Origin: Ichthyophis bannanicus
Lineage: Eukaryota; Chordata; Amphibia; Gymnophiona; Ichthyophiidae
Length of the DNA stretch: 64,000 nucleotides
Assembly (NCBI GenBank): GCA_033557465.1
Contig: CM066031.1
Location: forward strand, 1,443,798,163 to 1,443,862,162
Direction of reading: 5' to 3'
Of the stretch, positions 32,776 through 43,636 are shown in pieces. Made by a program: the position numbers and the translations under genes. Each line of letters starts with the position of its first letter. Within the stretch, counting starts at the first letter, position 1. The notes below the pieces were generated by a model. It searched no databases, was not told the origin of the DNA, and was given only the letters and a program-made list of their open reading frames with translations.

Positions 32776-34402
32776 TCACACCATGCACCAAACCCGCACA
32801 TACGCTAGGGACATCGATCTTTTCCTGGACTTTAGCATGGTGGCTATAACCGACCCCGAGTACCCCTGTTGTCGTAACCAGTTCCTTTCAAGAGCCAGGC
32901 CATAAGCAAGAACCGATCCACCTGCGGCATCAGAACCGGACCCTGGCTCAAAAGGTTGCTTCGAGTGGGAAGAATCCATGGAGGTTCCACTAGAAGCCGC
33001 ACCAGATCCGCGTACCAAGGACACCTGGGCCAATCTGGAGCAATGAGAATCACCTTCCCATTGTATCCCGCTATTCTCTGAATGACCCGACCTATCAGCG
33101 GCCACAGAGGAAACACGTAGATTTCCCGCCGGCCAAGGCTGCACCAGGCCGTCGAGACCCTCTGACATGTGCTCTCTGCACCTGCTGTAAAACCGGGCCG
33201 CCTTGGTATTGAGAAGGGTAGCCATGAGATCCATGACTGGCTGACCCCAGCGCACCGTGATGTCGTGAAACACCTCCATGTTCAGTTCCCACTCTCCGGG
33301 ATCCAGAACGTTCTGACTGAGGTAGTCAGCTTGGACGTTGTCCTTCCCCACTACATGCGCCGCTAAGAGCGCCTCGAGATGAACATCCGCCCACTGAAAC
33401 AATTGCTGACTCTCCTCCAGCAGAGACACACTGCCTGTGCCTCCTTGCCTGTTGATGTAGGAGACTTTATCTTTATCTTTATTTCACACTTTATATACCG
33501 CCCTTGCCAAAGCCTGAGAGCGGTTTACAATAAACTAAAATATGCTGACGCTGAGGAAAAAGAAAAGAACTCCAATCTGTGACAGGAAAGAAAAGAATAC
33601 CCAAAGAACTTAAGAACAGTCTGAAAACAACCAATGAGGCGGGGCTAAGGGAGGGGAGGTCAAAAGCCTGGAGGAATAAGACTGTTACCAAATTGTCGGA
33701 GAACACTCAAACTGCTCTCCCTTCGAGGAGACAAAATCTCACAGCGCGAAGCGCACCGCTCTCAGTTCCAACCGATTGATCGACCAAGAGCCTTCTCGCT
33801 CCGACCAGGTCCCCTAAGTCACCTGAGCTGGACAATAAGCCCCCCAGCCGGAAAGACTGGCGTCCGTTGTGACCAATACCCATTCTGGGTGTTCTAGTGG
33901 CCTTCCCTTCTGCAGATGTCCTGGAACCAACCACCACTGCAGACTGTTGCGCACTTCTGGCGGGCACACCAGCCTCCACGATAGTGGATGCTTCTGCGGG
34001 GACCATCTGGAAAGCAACGCTTGTTGTACAGGACGCATATGAGTCCTGGCCCACTGAACCAGGTCCAACGCCGCCGCCATGGAACCCAACAACTGCAAGT
34101 ACCTCCACGCCGTTGGCGCTTTCATGTGCAAGAACGCCTCCACTTGAGCTAAAATCTTCCGAACCCTGTCTTCGGGTAGGAACACCGACCCTAATTCTGT
34201 GTCAAACAAGGCTTCGAGATACGTCAGTCTCTGCATGGGATCCAAGTGACTCTTTGCTCGGTTGATGACCCAACCGAGCTGTTCCAAGAACTCTACCACT
34301 CGTGCTGTTGCTGCTACCGAATCCGCTCGAGACCCTGCTCATATCAACCAATCATCCAGGTAGGGATGTACATGAATACCCTCTTTTCGCAGTGCAATAG
34401 AA
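32776..34402 (-). pseudogene. DIRS F RT-RNase H (split by L2-type insertion)
   Basis: 32,776-33,429 encodes the RNase H C-terminus (VVGKDNVQADYLSQNVL) and the following domain with DLMATLLNTKAARFYSR. 33,814-34,299 encodes LTYLEALFDTELGSVFLP and VTTDASLSGWGAY (RNase H Asp). The DN-x-VT and YINRQGG parts of RNase H are separated by the 33,467-33,677 insertion. Frameshifted elsewhere. Confidence 0.8.
33467..33677 (-). mobile_element. L2-type 3' tail insertion in DIRS F
   Basis: The left boundary has the A/T-rich tail (TTATCTTTATCTTTATTTC), then TATACCGCCC...GAGCGGTTTACAATAA, the same 3'-end signature as 35,648, 41,221 and 54,076. The flanks GAGACT (33,461-33,466) and AAGACT (33,678-33,683) suggest a short target duplication. 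No coding. Confidence 0.7.
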
Positions 34403-35647
34403 TATTGAAAGCGCAAAAAGAATCATGAGAGTTGTTGAATGCTAAAAAAAATGCCATCTATATAATGAAGAGAGAGGCTCTTGCAAAAACTAACTAAAGG
34501 ACAATGATCATAGTCTAAAAGCTTTCTAAACAACTAGTTCTAAGGTAAGAGATAATCTGCAGCAGGTAATAGCAGCATAACAAGTAAATCTGCCTGTGAG
34601 TACATCAGAAGAATGCCATGCAAAATGTAATCTGTTAAACAGACAGACCTGCTTTCCCGCCACAGGAGGGAAGCCCCTCCCATAACACTGGGATTGACAC
34701 ACTACATTAAATCCGATCAGAGTCTTAACCTTAAAGCCTAAGCCTATATTAAAGCAGCTCTTATCATTAACACAATGTGGAAATGAATACTAGCTCAACA
34801 TGGAAAAAAATTCTATAGTTCAGATCGCAAAGATCTATCTTCAAAAAAGTACAAAGAAATGTACTGTGGCATGTAAGAAGGAAGGGGGAGGGGGAGGATA
34901 GGGAAAGAAAGAAGAAAAAAGGAGAAAATCTAAAAAACTCATTGAATGTCCAAATATGAGGAACAGAGGCAGAATCCTAAGACATAATGAAATGACCATA
35001 CAAGCCATAATATATAGTAAAAGAAACTCTCCTACCTACTCCCTGTAAGTGCAATCAATAAAAAGGAGGATATATAAAATCAAAAAGACCCCCAAAAATA
35101 TAATAATAATAAATAAAAGAAAAAGGTGGGAAAATAATAACTGGGAAGAAAATGGGAAAATGGGGAGAAAAAAGGAGGGAGGCGGGGGAGGGGGAGAAGA
35201 AGAAGAAGGGATAAGGGAAGAGGGAAAGGGAAAAAAGGGGGAGGAGGGAAAGAGGGAGGGGAAAAAGGAGGAAACTAAAAAAAAGGGAGGGGAAGGGAGG
35301 AAGGGGAGGAGGGGGAACATAAAAGGGGGGAGGGTGGGAGGAAGGGGAAGGTGGGAGAAGAGGCCACCAAAATCACAGAAAAACATGAAAGTCCACATCT
35401 TATTTGGACTGTATTAAACTTGAAAATGAACTGGTGTTCCAGACAGAGCAAAGACTTATTATTCTCACCACCTCTCCAATTTCTTGAAAGAGTACTGGAT
35501 CACAAAACATCTCAGATCTTCAAACCTATGTCCCAGCAGGATACAGTGTTCCACAAGGGGTGCCATCTGTATCCTTCTTTTAATACAGCTTTTGTGCTCA
35601 CTGGGTCTTATCTGCAGAGAAATGGATGTTCTTTCCTACATATATGT
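34403..35647. other. Unassigned, with polypurine tract at 35,130-35,365
   Basis: 34,403-34,860 shows nothing recognisable. From about 34,870, and strongly from 35,130 to 35,365, the plus strand is almost all A and G. Frames called there (Gly/Lys/Glu-rich) are composition artefacts. Confidence 0.5.
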
Positions 35648-35760
35648 TTATGTTTATGTTTATTACATTTGATATACCGCTCAGGCCAAAGCATCAGAGC
35701 GGTTTACAATATTACATACAAAAATACTGAAAATATGAAAAGAACGCCATTGATAAAATA
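35648..35760 (-). mobile_element. L2-type 3' tail fragment
   Basis: TTTATGTTTATGTTTATTAC tail, then GATATACCGCTCAGGCC...AGAGCGGTTTACAATATT. Same signature as the 33,467 insertion, diverged. The following 35,761-36,289 shows no feature I can name. Confidence 0.6.
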
Positions 35761-36510
35761 GGACAGAGTAAGAGATACAGTGATAGTCAAAGAAATAGAA
35801 GAGACAAGCGGAAAGGCTCATTATAACATCCAGAGAGACAGAATATCATACTATCACAGCTCAGTCCTTCCAAACAGACTTGACCATAATCTTATTTCAT
35901 CACAATTCAAGCCAGGCAGGAATATATTTTGCACAGCTCTCACTCACAGCCTGCGACGCCGACATCATCATCCCTCCACTGATCCGATCGCCACGGCATT
36001 TGTTTCCTATACACTAGTTGTCACATTACATACATGTGTTGTATGTAAACCCTTCCTGTTTTCTGCAGAACTGTAGATGCTACACATTTAAATGCAGTAT
36101 GCTATTAAATTATTTATTTTAAAACACATCTTTATTCCTGTCTCCAGCTTTCTATAGGATATAACAACTGACAAGGACATACGATAACAGAAATTAGATT
36201 TTTACTGTTATAGTCACTATGGTGGTGTAAATGTACTTTCCTTTGTCAATGGATGTACAAAAAATTCCAATTCCAATGTAACGTAACATATAGATGTAGA
36301 AAAACAGTGGGCAAAACTGAAAGGGGATATTTTAAGGGCAACCAACCTTTTTGTTAAAATGGTAAATAAAGGTAAAAGGAAAAAGAGACTGCTATGGTTT
36401 TTGAAAGAAGTAGCTGAAAAGGTGAAGAAAAAGAGAGGCCTTCATGAAATAAAAGAGATCACAGAGAGAGGAAGACAGGCATCTATATTTGGAAAAACTT
36501 AGAGAAGCTA

Positions 36511-39400
36511 AGCTGCGCATGAAATGAGAGTCAGAAGCTGTAAAGATGTCTTACGCATTGGAACATGGAACGTACGAAGCATGAACCAAGGGAAGTTGGA
36601 GGTGGTCAAGAATGAAATGGAACATGTACAACTTGATCTGTTGGGTGTCAGTGAACTGAAATGGACTGGCATCAGGCACTTTGCATCAGATGATCACATG
36701 GTCTACTATGCTGGAAATGAAAGACAAAGAAGAAATGGTGTTGCATTTATAATAAAGAAGAAACTTGCAAGAACTATAATGAAATACAATGCAGTTAGCG
36801 AACGCATAATCTCTATTCATCTACAAGGATTGCCTATCAACACAACTATAATTCAAGTATATGCCCCAACAACAACTGCAGAAGAGAATGAAATTGAAGA
36901 GTTCTATGAACAAGTACAAGCTGAAATTGACAGAACATGCAAACAGGATATCCTGATAGTCATGGGTGACTGGAATGCAAAAGTTGGCAACAAAGAAGGC
37001 AAAGTAGTTGGAAAATATGGACTTGGCAACAGAAATGAAGCTGGAGAAAGACTGATAGAATTCTGCAAGACCAACGATCTATTCATCTCAAACACCTTCT
37101 TCCAGCAACACAAGCGGCGACTGTACACATGGACTTCACCCAATGGATTGTATAAGAATCAAATTGACTACATCTGTGGAAGTCAACGATGGAAAAGTTC
37201 TATAACATCAACAAAGACAAAACCTGGAGCTGACTGTGGTACAGATCATCAACTACTAGTATGCAAACTCAAGCTAAAGTTGAAAAAGAGCAAACCACTC
37301 ATGAATGCAGCAAAATATGACCTTGAGAATATACCACTGGAATTTAAAGACTGCCTGCAAAATCGATTTGCTGCTTTAGATACAAATGACAGAGCTCCGG
37401 AAGAGTTATGGAATGACATCAAGAAGGTTGTGTTGGAAGAAAGCGAGAAGTCTCTACAAAAGGTAAAAAAGCAAAAGCGGCCAAAATGGATGACCGAAGA
37501 AACTCTGAAAATTGCCCAGAAACGCAGAGAAGCTAAAGCCAGAGGAGAAAGAAAGACAATCGCAGAACTCAACAGAGATTTCCAACGTGCAGCAAGACAG
37601 GACAAAGAAAAGTACTACAATGACACTTGCAAGGAAATAGAAGCAGAAACAATTAGAGGAAGAACAAGATCAGCTTTCCTAAAGCTACGAGGGTTAAAGA
37701 AAAAGTTCCAGCCTCGAATTGGAATGTTACAAGATGCTCAAGGTTCTATGTTGAATGATGCTGAGAAGATCAAGAAAAGGTGGAAGGAATATACAGAGTT
37801 TTTATATGATAAAGATCAAGTGGACCAACAGCCGTTTCAACCTGCACCTTATGATCGGGAACCATTGGTGATGAAAGAAGAAGTTGAAGCACCATTGAAA
37901 GCCTTATCAAAGAACAAAGCACCAGGCATTGATAGCATTCCTACAGAAGTATTGCAGCAATCTGATGCAGCTGTTACCATACTTACAAGGCTCTGCCAAG
38001 AAATATGGAAGACAACATCATGGCCAACTGACTGGAAAAGATCTGTGTTTATACCAATACTAAAGAAAGGTGATCCAAATGACTGTGGAAATTATCGAAC
38101 AATCGCTCTGATCCCACATGCCAGCAAGATTCTACTGAAGATTATTCAAAAGAGACTACAACCATACCTGGAACAAGAACTACCTGAAGTGCAAGCAGGG
38201 TTCAGGAAAGGGCGAAGAACAAGAGACATCATTGCGGATGTGAGATGGATCCTTGAAAAGACTAAAGAATACCAAAAGGATATCTATTTGTGCTTTATCG
38301 ACTATAGCAAGGCTTTTGACTGTGTAAACCATGAGAAACTCTGGGTCACATTAAGAAGCATGGGTATACCAGAACACTTGATCGTTCTCTTGAGCAATCT
38401 GTACATTGATCAAGAAGCAACAGTTCGAACGGAACAAGGAGAAACAGAATGGTTTAAAATAAGCAAAGGTGTATGACAAGGCTGCATACTTTCCCTCTAC
38501 CTGTTTAATTTATATGCAGAACAAATCATCAGAGAAGCAGGATTGTATGAAGACAACAGAGGTGTGAAGATTGGTGGAAGACTCATCAACAATCTTCGCT
38601 ATGCTGAACATCAACAACCTTTCACACATTACTGGCTGAAAGTGAAGATGATCTGAAACATTTGCTTTTCACAATCAAAGAACATAGTCTCAAAATGGGC
38701 CTGCACCTTAATGTAAAGAAGTCAAAGATCATGACAACTGGCATAATCAACAGTTTCATCGTTGAAGAAGAAGAAATTGAAATTATGAACAACTTTAACC
38801 TACTTGGATCAACTATCAATAAAGAAGCAACAAGCAGTCAAGAAATCAAACGACGCATTGCTCTTGGCAGAATGGCTATGAAAGACCTAGATAAGATTCT
38901 CAAGAGCAGAGATGTCTCTCTCCATACAAAGATTCGACTTGTTCAAGCCATGGTATTTTCAATAACATCATATGGATGTGAAAGCAGGACAGTGAAAAAG
39001 ATAGACAGGAAGAAAACTGATGCCTTTGAATTATGGTGTTGGCGGCGAATACTGTGTATACCACGGACTGCCCGAAGAACAAACCAGTCGGTACTAGAGG
39101 AGATCAAACCTAAGCTTTCTTTAGAAGCTCAGATGACAAGACTTCGACTTTCATACTTTGGACACATCATGCAAAGAGAGAGATCATTAGAGAAAGACAT
39201 CGTGCTTGACAAGATAGAAGGTCAACGCAAAAGAGGAAGGCCAGCAATGAGATGGATCAATACAATAACAGCAGCTACGGGTGCCAGTCTGTCAACAATG
39301 AGCCGCCTGACTGAAGACCGAACACAATTTAGGATAGCTATCCAGAGGGTCGCCATGAGTCGACTCCAACTCGACGGCACTTAACAACAACAACAACAAC
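36511..39400 (+). mobile_element. Full-length RTE (BovB-like) LINE
   Basis: A perfect 10-bp direct repeat AGAGAAGCTA flanks it (36,501-36,510 and 39,401-39,410). The 2,890-bp element has a very short 5' UTR, one ORF with endonuclease and RT, and a 3' end ACTCGACGGCACTTAACAAC followed by a CAA repeat. The size and simple-repeat tail match the RTE clade. The ORF has at least two lesions, so this copy is not autonomous. Confidence 0.93.
36524..39384 (+). pseudogene. RTE endonuclease-reverse transcriptase ORF (two visible lesions)
   Basis: The first 650 codons are open. Endonuclease: RIGTWNVRSM 11-20, SELKWTG with E44, MGDWNAKVG with D149/N151, and TDH with D241/H242. RT: NYRTIAL, VQAGFRKGRRTRD and FIDYSKAFD (D592). 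A TGA at 38,474-38,476 interrupts the GV-x-QGC motif. The YADD catalytic box at 38,600 is destroyed by an indel (YAEH, then a shift). The C-terminus reopens at 38,662-39,384 (240 codons, ELWCWRRIL). Initiator ATG at 36,524. Confidence 0.92.
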
Positions 39401-39744
39401 AGAGAAGCTAGCAAAGTAGTCAGGAAAGATTCAAAAAGAGGAGGAAATAGCCAATGCAATAAAATGGGGGATAAGACATTGTTCAGATATGTTAGTGAGA
39501 AGAGGAAGGGCAAAAGTGGTATTGTCAGACTCAAAGGTGAAGGGGAGGAATATTGCTTAACAAATATTTCTGTTCTGTGTTTACAGATGAAGAACCAGGC
39601 GCAGGACCTCAGAGAACGCCCATAAACAGGAATAGAAGTGAGGGGCATCATCCCACAAGAGCTATAGAGGTACCAATAGCCATATTCCTATGGAGTATTT
39701 GATGGAGTTAGCAGATATAGAATTTTCAGGATCTATTCTTCCAA

Positions 39745-39905
39745 CAAATCAAAGGGAAGGCTATGGGTGCTGCTATGGCATCAAATATAGCAAACCTGTA
39801 TATGGCACGTATTGAAGAACAAGTTCTTTCAGAGTGCCCTTATTCTTCTGATATCTGTCTTTGGAGTAGGTACAGTGATGATATTTTGCTTTTATGTGGT
39901 AGTAG
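39745..39905 (+). pseudogene. Penelope-like element reverse transcriptase fragment
   Basis: Plus-strand frame: AMGAAMASNIANLYMARIEE then LWSRYSDDILLLCG. The MG-x-x-x-A-x-x-ANL and (R)Y-x-DDI motifs are characteristic of Penelope-like RTs; the catalytic box reads YSDD. It is a short piece without the GIY-YIG endonuclease, lying just past the CR1-like fragment and before a terminal-region fragment. Confidence 0.75.
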
Positions 39906-39984
39906 AGAAGACAAGGACTCCAAAGGGGGCACTCACCCATGAGAGGAGAAGCAAGACAATAGAGAGCAGGGTGAAGTAAAAACA

Positions 39985-40350
39985 AGATCCTCTATATGTG
40001 GAACCAGTCTTTATTAAAAAAAAAACAACAACTCTACACTGTCAGTGATTTGACACAAAGAGCTTTCGCCAGGGAATACGAGTTATATGAATCCAGACCT
40101 CCAACAGAAACATAAAAGCATTTGTAAATTAAAACATATATATGACACATGAAAATTGAATTAAAAACATATGTAATATTTGTAATGATAGAGTGCAATT
40201 CTTTAAAAAGATGTTAAACAAGCAAGATAAAGTTTAAAAAATGGTAGACAGCTATACAACATATTGAACGTTAAATAAAGAAATGAGTACAGTGTATGCT
40301 CTTACATAAAAAAAACACATTTCAAAATGCCAAAACGTATCCTCTAATAA
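39985..40350 (-). mobile_element. Penelope-type terminal fragment (tentative)
   Basis: On the minus strand: CCCTGGCGAAAGCTCTTTGT, an A/T-rich unit and an AATAAAGACTGG-like end. Layout and motif resemble the ends at 53,934 and 49,404, but the GAAAC part of a hammerhead core is not evident. No coding sequence. Confidence 0.4.
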
Positions 40351-40359
40351 AGAGACTAT

Positions 40360-40490
40360 GGTGTGAGAAGGGGGGAGGGGTAGGAGAAGAGGGAGGAGGT
40401 TAGGGGAAGGGGATGGGGTAGGGGAGGGGAGGTGGAGGAAGAGTGAAGAAAAGGGAAAAAGGGAAAAAGGGAAAGGGGGCTTGTGATTAT
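40360..40490 (+). repeat. Purine-rich tract
   Basis: GGGGGGAGGGGTAGGAGAAG and similar, with few pyrimidines. It sits immediately left of the Myb-like exon and may have displaced its downstream exon. Confidence 0.7.
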
Positions 40491-40509
40491 ATAAAAGTAA
40501 ACTCACTGT

Positions 40510-40680
40510 CATCCACAATAAATACGGCCTCCTGGATCTCCACCCACACTAGTATCCGTGTGCCCACAGTGGTGCTTGTGCTCAGGCGGCCGTACAGCAC
40601 ATCATACCTCTCCAGAACACTGGCCAGCAGGATGTGGTTCTCCTGCTGGCTGAACCTAACAGCCCTCCTCCTTTCCTAAG
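40510..40680 (-). pseudogene. Myb/SANT-like DNA-binding exon of a Harbinger element
   Basis: Minus-strand frame: RRRAVRFSQQENHILLASVL then ERYDVLYGRLS. The pattern (basic stretch, F-S-x-x-E-N-x-x-L, then ERYD-x-LYG) is that of the Myb/SANT-like proteins encoded next to Harbinger transposases. It ends at a good donor, GACA/GTGAGT, at about 40,510, so further exons would be to the left but are not found. A TAG lies just upstream of the frame. Confidence 0.65.
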
Positions 40681-41220
40681 ATGGCACAGGTATCCGCCTT
40701 CGTTTGGCGCTGGGTGGCCCCTGTGTGGGCTGGGACACACCCGATGGCCCTGCAGCTACCACCACAGGCCCAACACTCCCTGCCGGCTCTGGGTCCCGCT
40801 GAACAGGTGCCCCCCCTCCTCCACTCCTGCCATGTCCTGTCTCTCCATCTCCCTGCCCTCTGTGCCCTCTCCCTCCCTGTCACACATACCTGCTCCTTTG
40901 CCCCTCAGCGCCACCTCACACCTGCTTCTGGCCCCACCCCTCCTCTCCCTGCTGTCTGCTCCTCAGCTCAGCTCGTGTCTCTCTCACCTGCTCCTCGCCT
41001 CCCCCCCTCACTCTCTCCCCTGCTGAGCCACACACCTCTCCACAACAAACCTGCCTCTGACACTCTCCACCACCACTCACCACCACCTGCTGAGCCACAC
41101 ACTCTCCACGATACACCTGCTTCTGACTCTCTCCTTGCTTCTCCGACAACTCACGCCTTCTCTCCCTCGCCTACACAAACCCCTCAACGTGATCCAGGTG
41201 TGCAGGTGTATTTATAGAGT

Positions 41221-41465
41221 GTTTTTATTTATTTATTTTTATTTATTATTTATTTATTAACAATTCTTATATACCGCACTATTAGACATCAGCGCGGTTT
41301 ACATTGAACAGAAAACATCCGACAGTTTACATATGTCTGGTCGTTACATTTAACAGGAAGTATAACTTGGCGAAATAGGGGAAACTAAATACAATGCAGG
41401 GTTATCTGATAAAGGATATCCTGGTTAACTATATACAACAGTGGTACAATAGTATATGGAACAAC
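41221..41465 (-). mobile_element. L2-type LINE 3' end inserted in palindrome arm
   Basis: TTATTTATTTTTATTTATT tail, TATATACCGCACTATTAGAC, CAGCGCGGTTTACATTGAAC, then AACTTGGCGAAATAGGGG. This matches the 3' UTR of the LINE at 54,076-54,300 on the same strand. Removing it restores symmetry of the palindrome. Confidence 0.8.
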
Positions 41466-41491
41466 TTGTTATTTACATTGTGAAGTTGGCC

Positions 41492-41790
41492 TTTTTACGT
41501 TGCGCGCGTTGCACATGCGCTGCGGTGCTAGTGCGGCATCTGCGCGCATTGCGCATGCACCGCAGAGGTGTGGAAGGTGCGTGCGCGGGACACCGTTACA
41601 CACGCACTGTATGTGCGTGTAAGGCACGGCGCATGCGCTTAACAGGACGCAGCACATGCGCATGTCTTACGCTCACGCACAGCGCACTCCACGCACAGCG
41701 CATTTACTGCATCTCTGTGGTGCATGCACAACGCACGCAGCTGCCACGCTTGCCCTGCTGCGCATGCGCAACGCACGCAACGTAAGAAAA
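41492..41790. promoter_or_regulatory. CpG-rich candidate bidirectional promoter with NRF1-like sites
   Basis: In an AT-rich window this 300-bp block is dense in CG and GCATGC. TGCGCATGCGCA, the NRF1 consensus palindrome, occurs exactly at 41,759-41,770, with variants GCGCATGCGC near 41,629, GCACATGCGC at 41,511 and GCACATGCGCATG near 41,652. It lies between divergent transposon genes. Promoter activity is inferred, not shown. Confidence 0.5.
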
Positions 41791-42249
41791 CCCTATAACC
41801 ACACCTGCACACCTGGATCACATTGAGGGGGTTTGTATAGGTGAGGGAGAGAAGACGTGTGTTGTCGAAGAAGCAAGGGGAGAGTCAGAAGCAGGTGTAC
41901 CGTGGAGTGTGGCTGGGTTTGTGAGTGGTGGTTGTATTGTGTGGCTGGGTTTGTGTGTGGTGGGAAAGGTGTGTGGCTTGGTTAGTGAGGTGAGTGTCTG
42001 TGTTTGAATGAGTTAGAGGTATTGGTCGGGTGGAGTTAATGGTGGCCTTTGTGTCTGCTGCATTTGCGGTGGCAGGTGAGCAGGGGCTGCGGTTGCCTGA
42101 CGGGGGAGATGGTGTCCATGGGGCTGAGGCACAGGGCATGGGTGTAGTCCCGCTGCAACACAGACCTGCAGTTGTGGGGGCAGGCCAGGCAGGGGCTGTG
42201 CGGGCACAGCGCAGGAGACGTGCAGAGGTGCAGGCTCACCAGTCTCACC

Positions 42250-43571
42250 TCTCTAGGCCCAGCTCCAGGGCATGCGTGAGGACCAGGTCATCTCCCTCTA
42301 CCGCCTGAGCACGGGGGCTATTAGGGAGCTCTATGAGGATCTTAAGACCTGACCTCGAGCCCGACTGGTTGGTCACATGCCGTACCGGGTTTGGTCAAGC
42401 TCCTTGGTGCCCTACATTTCTTTGCCTCTGGCTGTTTCCAGTCAACTGTGGCCGCAGTGGGTGGCATAAGCTGCCCCACCTTCTCACGCTGTCTCCACCA
42501 GGTACTGCGTGCCATGATCAGGGTAGGGAATTACATTGCCATTCCCAACATTAGGCAACAGTGGGGGACCCTGAACCAAGCCTTTGAGGCGTTAGCCGGG
42601 ATACCACACGTGATGGGAGCTATTGATTGCACACATGTTGCCCTGGTCCTGCCTGGAGCCAGGGAGATAGTGTTCCTCAACCGCAAACACTATCATTCCC
42701 TGAATGTTCAGGTTGTATGTGATGCAAATATGCATATTCTGAATTTGGTCCCTAGGTTTGCAGGGTCCACCCATGACTCCTATATCCTGCATCACTCGGC
42801 ACTATTCAGACAATTTGAGGCTGGACAATATGAGGACTGTATATTGGTGGGTGTGTATTTCTCATCTCTGACATGTGTGTGTGTCTCATCTGTCTGTTTG
42901 TGATCTAACATTAGGGGGGGTGGTGCCCTCCAGCTCTACCTTGCTATGGTGGTGTGTGATGATGGTAGAATGGACGGTAGCATTTGTGTTGTGGTTACAG
43001 ATTATGTTGATGGCAATCCGTACACCTACCCCTTGTTTTGTGTGTCATAACTTCACACGCTGATGCATAGTTGTGGTGTCCCTCCATGTGCTGTTATATG
43101 TATATGTCAGGATGTGTCATGCATTTGGTTTGCACGTACATACCTGTGTCCATTTATGTGGGCATGGGCTCCTGCTTTAACGTTCTACATTTCTTTCTGC
43201 AGGTGATGCAGGATATGGGTGTCACCCCTGGTTGTTGACCCCCGTGCATCAGCCACGGACACGTGCAGAGAGGAGTTACAATGAAGTCCATGCCTCCAGC
43301 CGCTCTGTCATAGAGCGCATCTTTGGTGTTTTAAAGAGTCGCTTCTGGTGTCTGGATAGGACAGGCGGGGCCTTACAATACAGACCACAGACTGTGGCAG
43401 AGATCATTATAGCCTGTTGCATCCTGCACAACATTGCTCTCAGGCACCATATCCCTGTCCAAATTAATGAGGATCTCGAGGATGATCCTATGTGCCCTCC
43501 TGTACGTGCCCATGGTGACACACGTGAGGGCACAGCAGTCAGGCGGCAACTGATTGAGGAGGTCTTCTCAT
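42250..43571 (+). pseudogene. Harbinger-type (HARBI1-like) transposase, two exons, frameshifted
   Basis: Exon 1 (to 42,850): LQGMREDQVISLYRLS and ALHFFASGCFQSTVAA, then GAIDCTHVAL (first Asp) and GSTHDSYIL (second Asp). Intron 42,851-43,202 has GTGTGT...CTGCAG boundaries and restores a VGDAGYGCHPW junction in phase. Exon 2: SVIERIFGVLKSRF (catalytic Glu) and CCILHNIALRH. A strong donor at 43,572 (GTAAGT) may lead to another exon. Two single-base shifts at about 42,342 and 42,370 disable the N-terminal part; the DDE triad is intact. Confidence 0.85.
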
Positions 43572-43636
43572 GTAAGTACTGCATATGTTGCCACCTACAT
43601 TTCTTTCAATATGTGTGTACTGCTACTACTAGTTAA

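Larger units (their letters stand above)
31271..34402 (-). mobile_element. DIRS retrotransposon copy F (different subfamily, 5'-truncated)
   Basis: The left tip GAAGAAATTAGACCTTACCTG is followed by an internal complementary region, recombinase and RNase H/RT. It ends near the catalytic LDDW region at about 34,340-34,402, so RT N-terminus, gag and right terminus are missing. Its tip differs from copies A-D, and its protein residues are closest to copy E. An L2-type tail is inserted at 33,467-33,677. Confidence 0.85.
36290..39660 (+). pseudogene. CR1-like LINE fragment, host of the RTE insertion (36290-36510 and 39401-39660)
   Basis: The two flanks of the RTE form one region in which translation gives lysine-rich linker pieces (KKKRGLHEIKEITERGRQ before; FRYVSEKRKGKSGIV after) typical of the linker between endonuclease and RT in CR1-group LINEs, then a SVFTDEE-like block. 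The coordinates span the inserted RTE. Older than the RTE. Confidence 0.7.
41100..41912. repeat. Large inverted repeat between divergent Harbinger genes
   Basis: 41,100-41,217 (TCTCCACGATACACCTGCTT to TGATCCAGGTGTGCAGGTG) is the reverse complement of 41,795-41,912 with about 85-90% identity by eye. The arm continues inward: 41,492-41,525 (TTTTTACGTTGCGCGCGTTG) pairs with 41,757-41,788. An L2-type tail at 41,221-41,465 interrupts the left arm. Weaker pairing continues outward to about 40,990 and 42,000. Confidence 0.85.

Noticed and set aside
40681..41217. 178-codon Pro/His/Ser-rich plus-strand frame
   Set aside because: It lies antisense to the Myb-like gene's upstream region and within one arm of the inverted repeat; composition is repetitive and no domain is visible.
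42391..43636. Domesticated HARBI1-like host gene
   Set aside because: DDE residues and an intron are intact, but two single-base shifts in the N-terminal exon and the adjoining Myb-like gene and palindrome fit a decaying transposon better.
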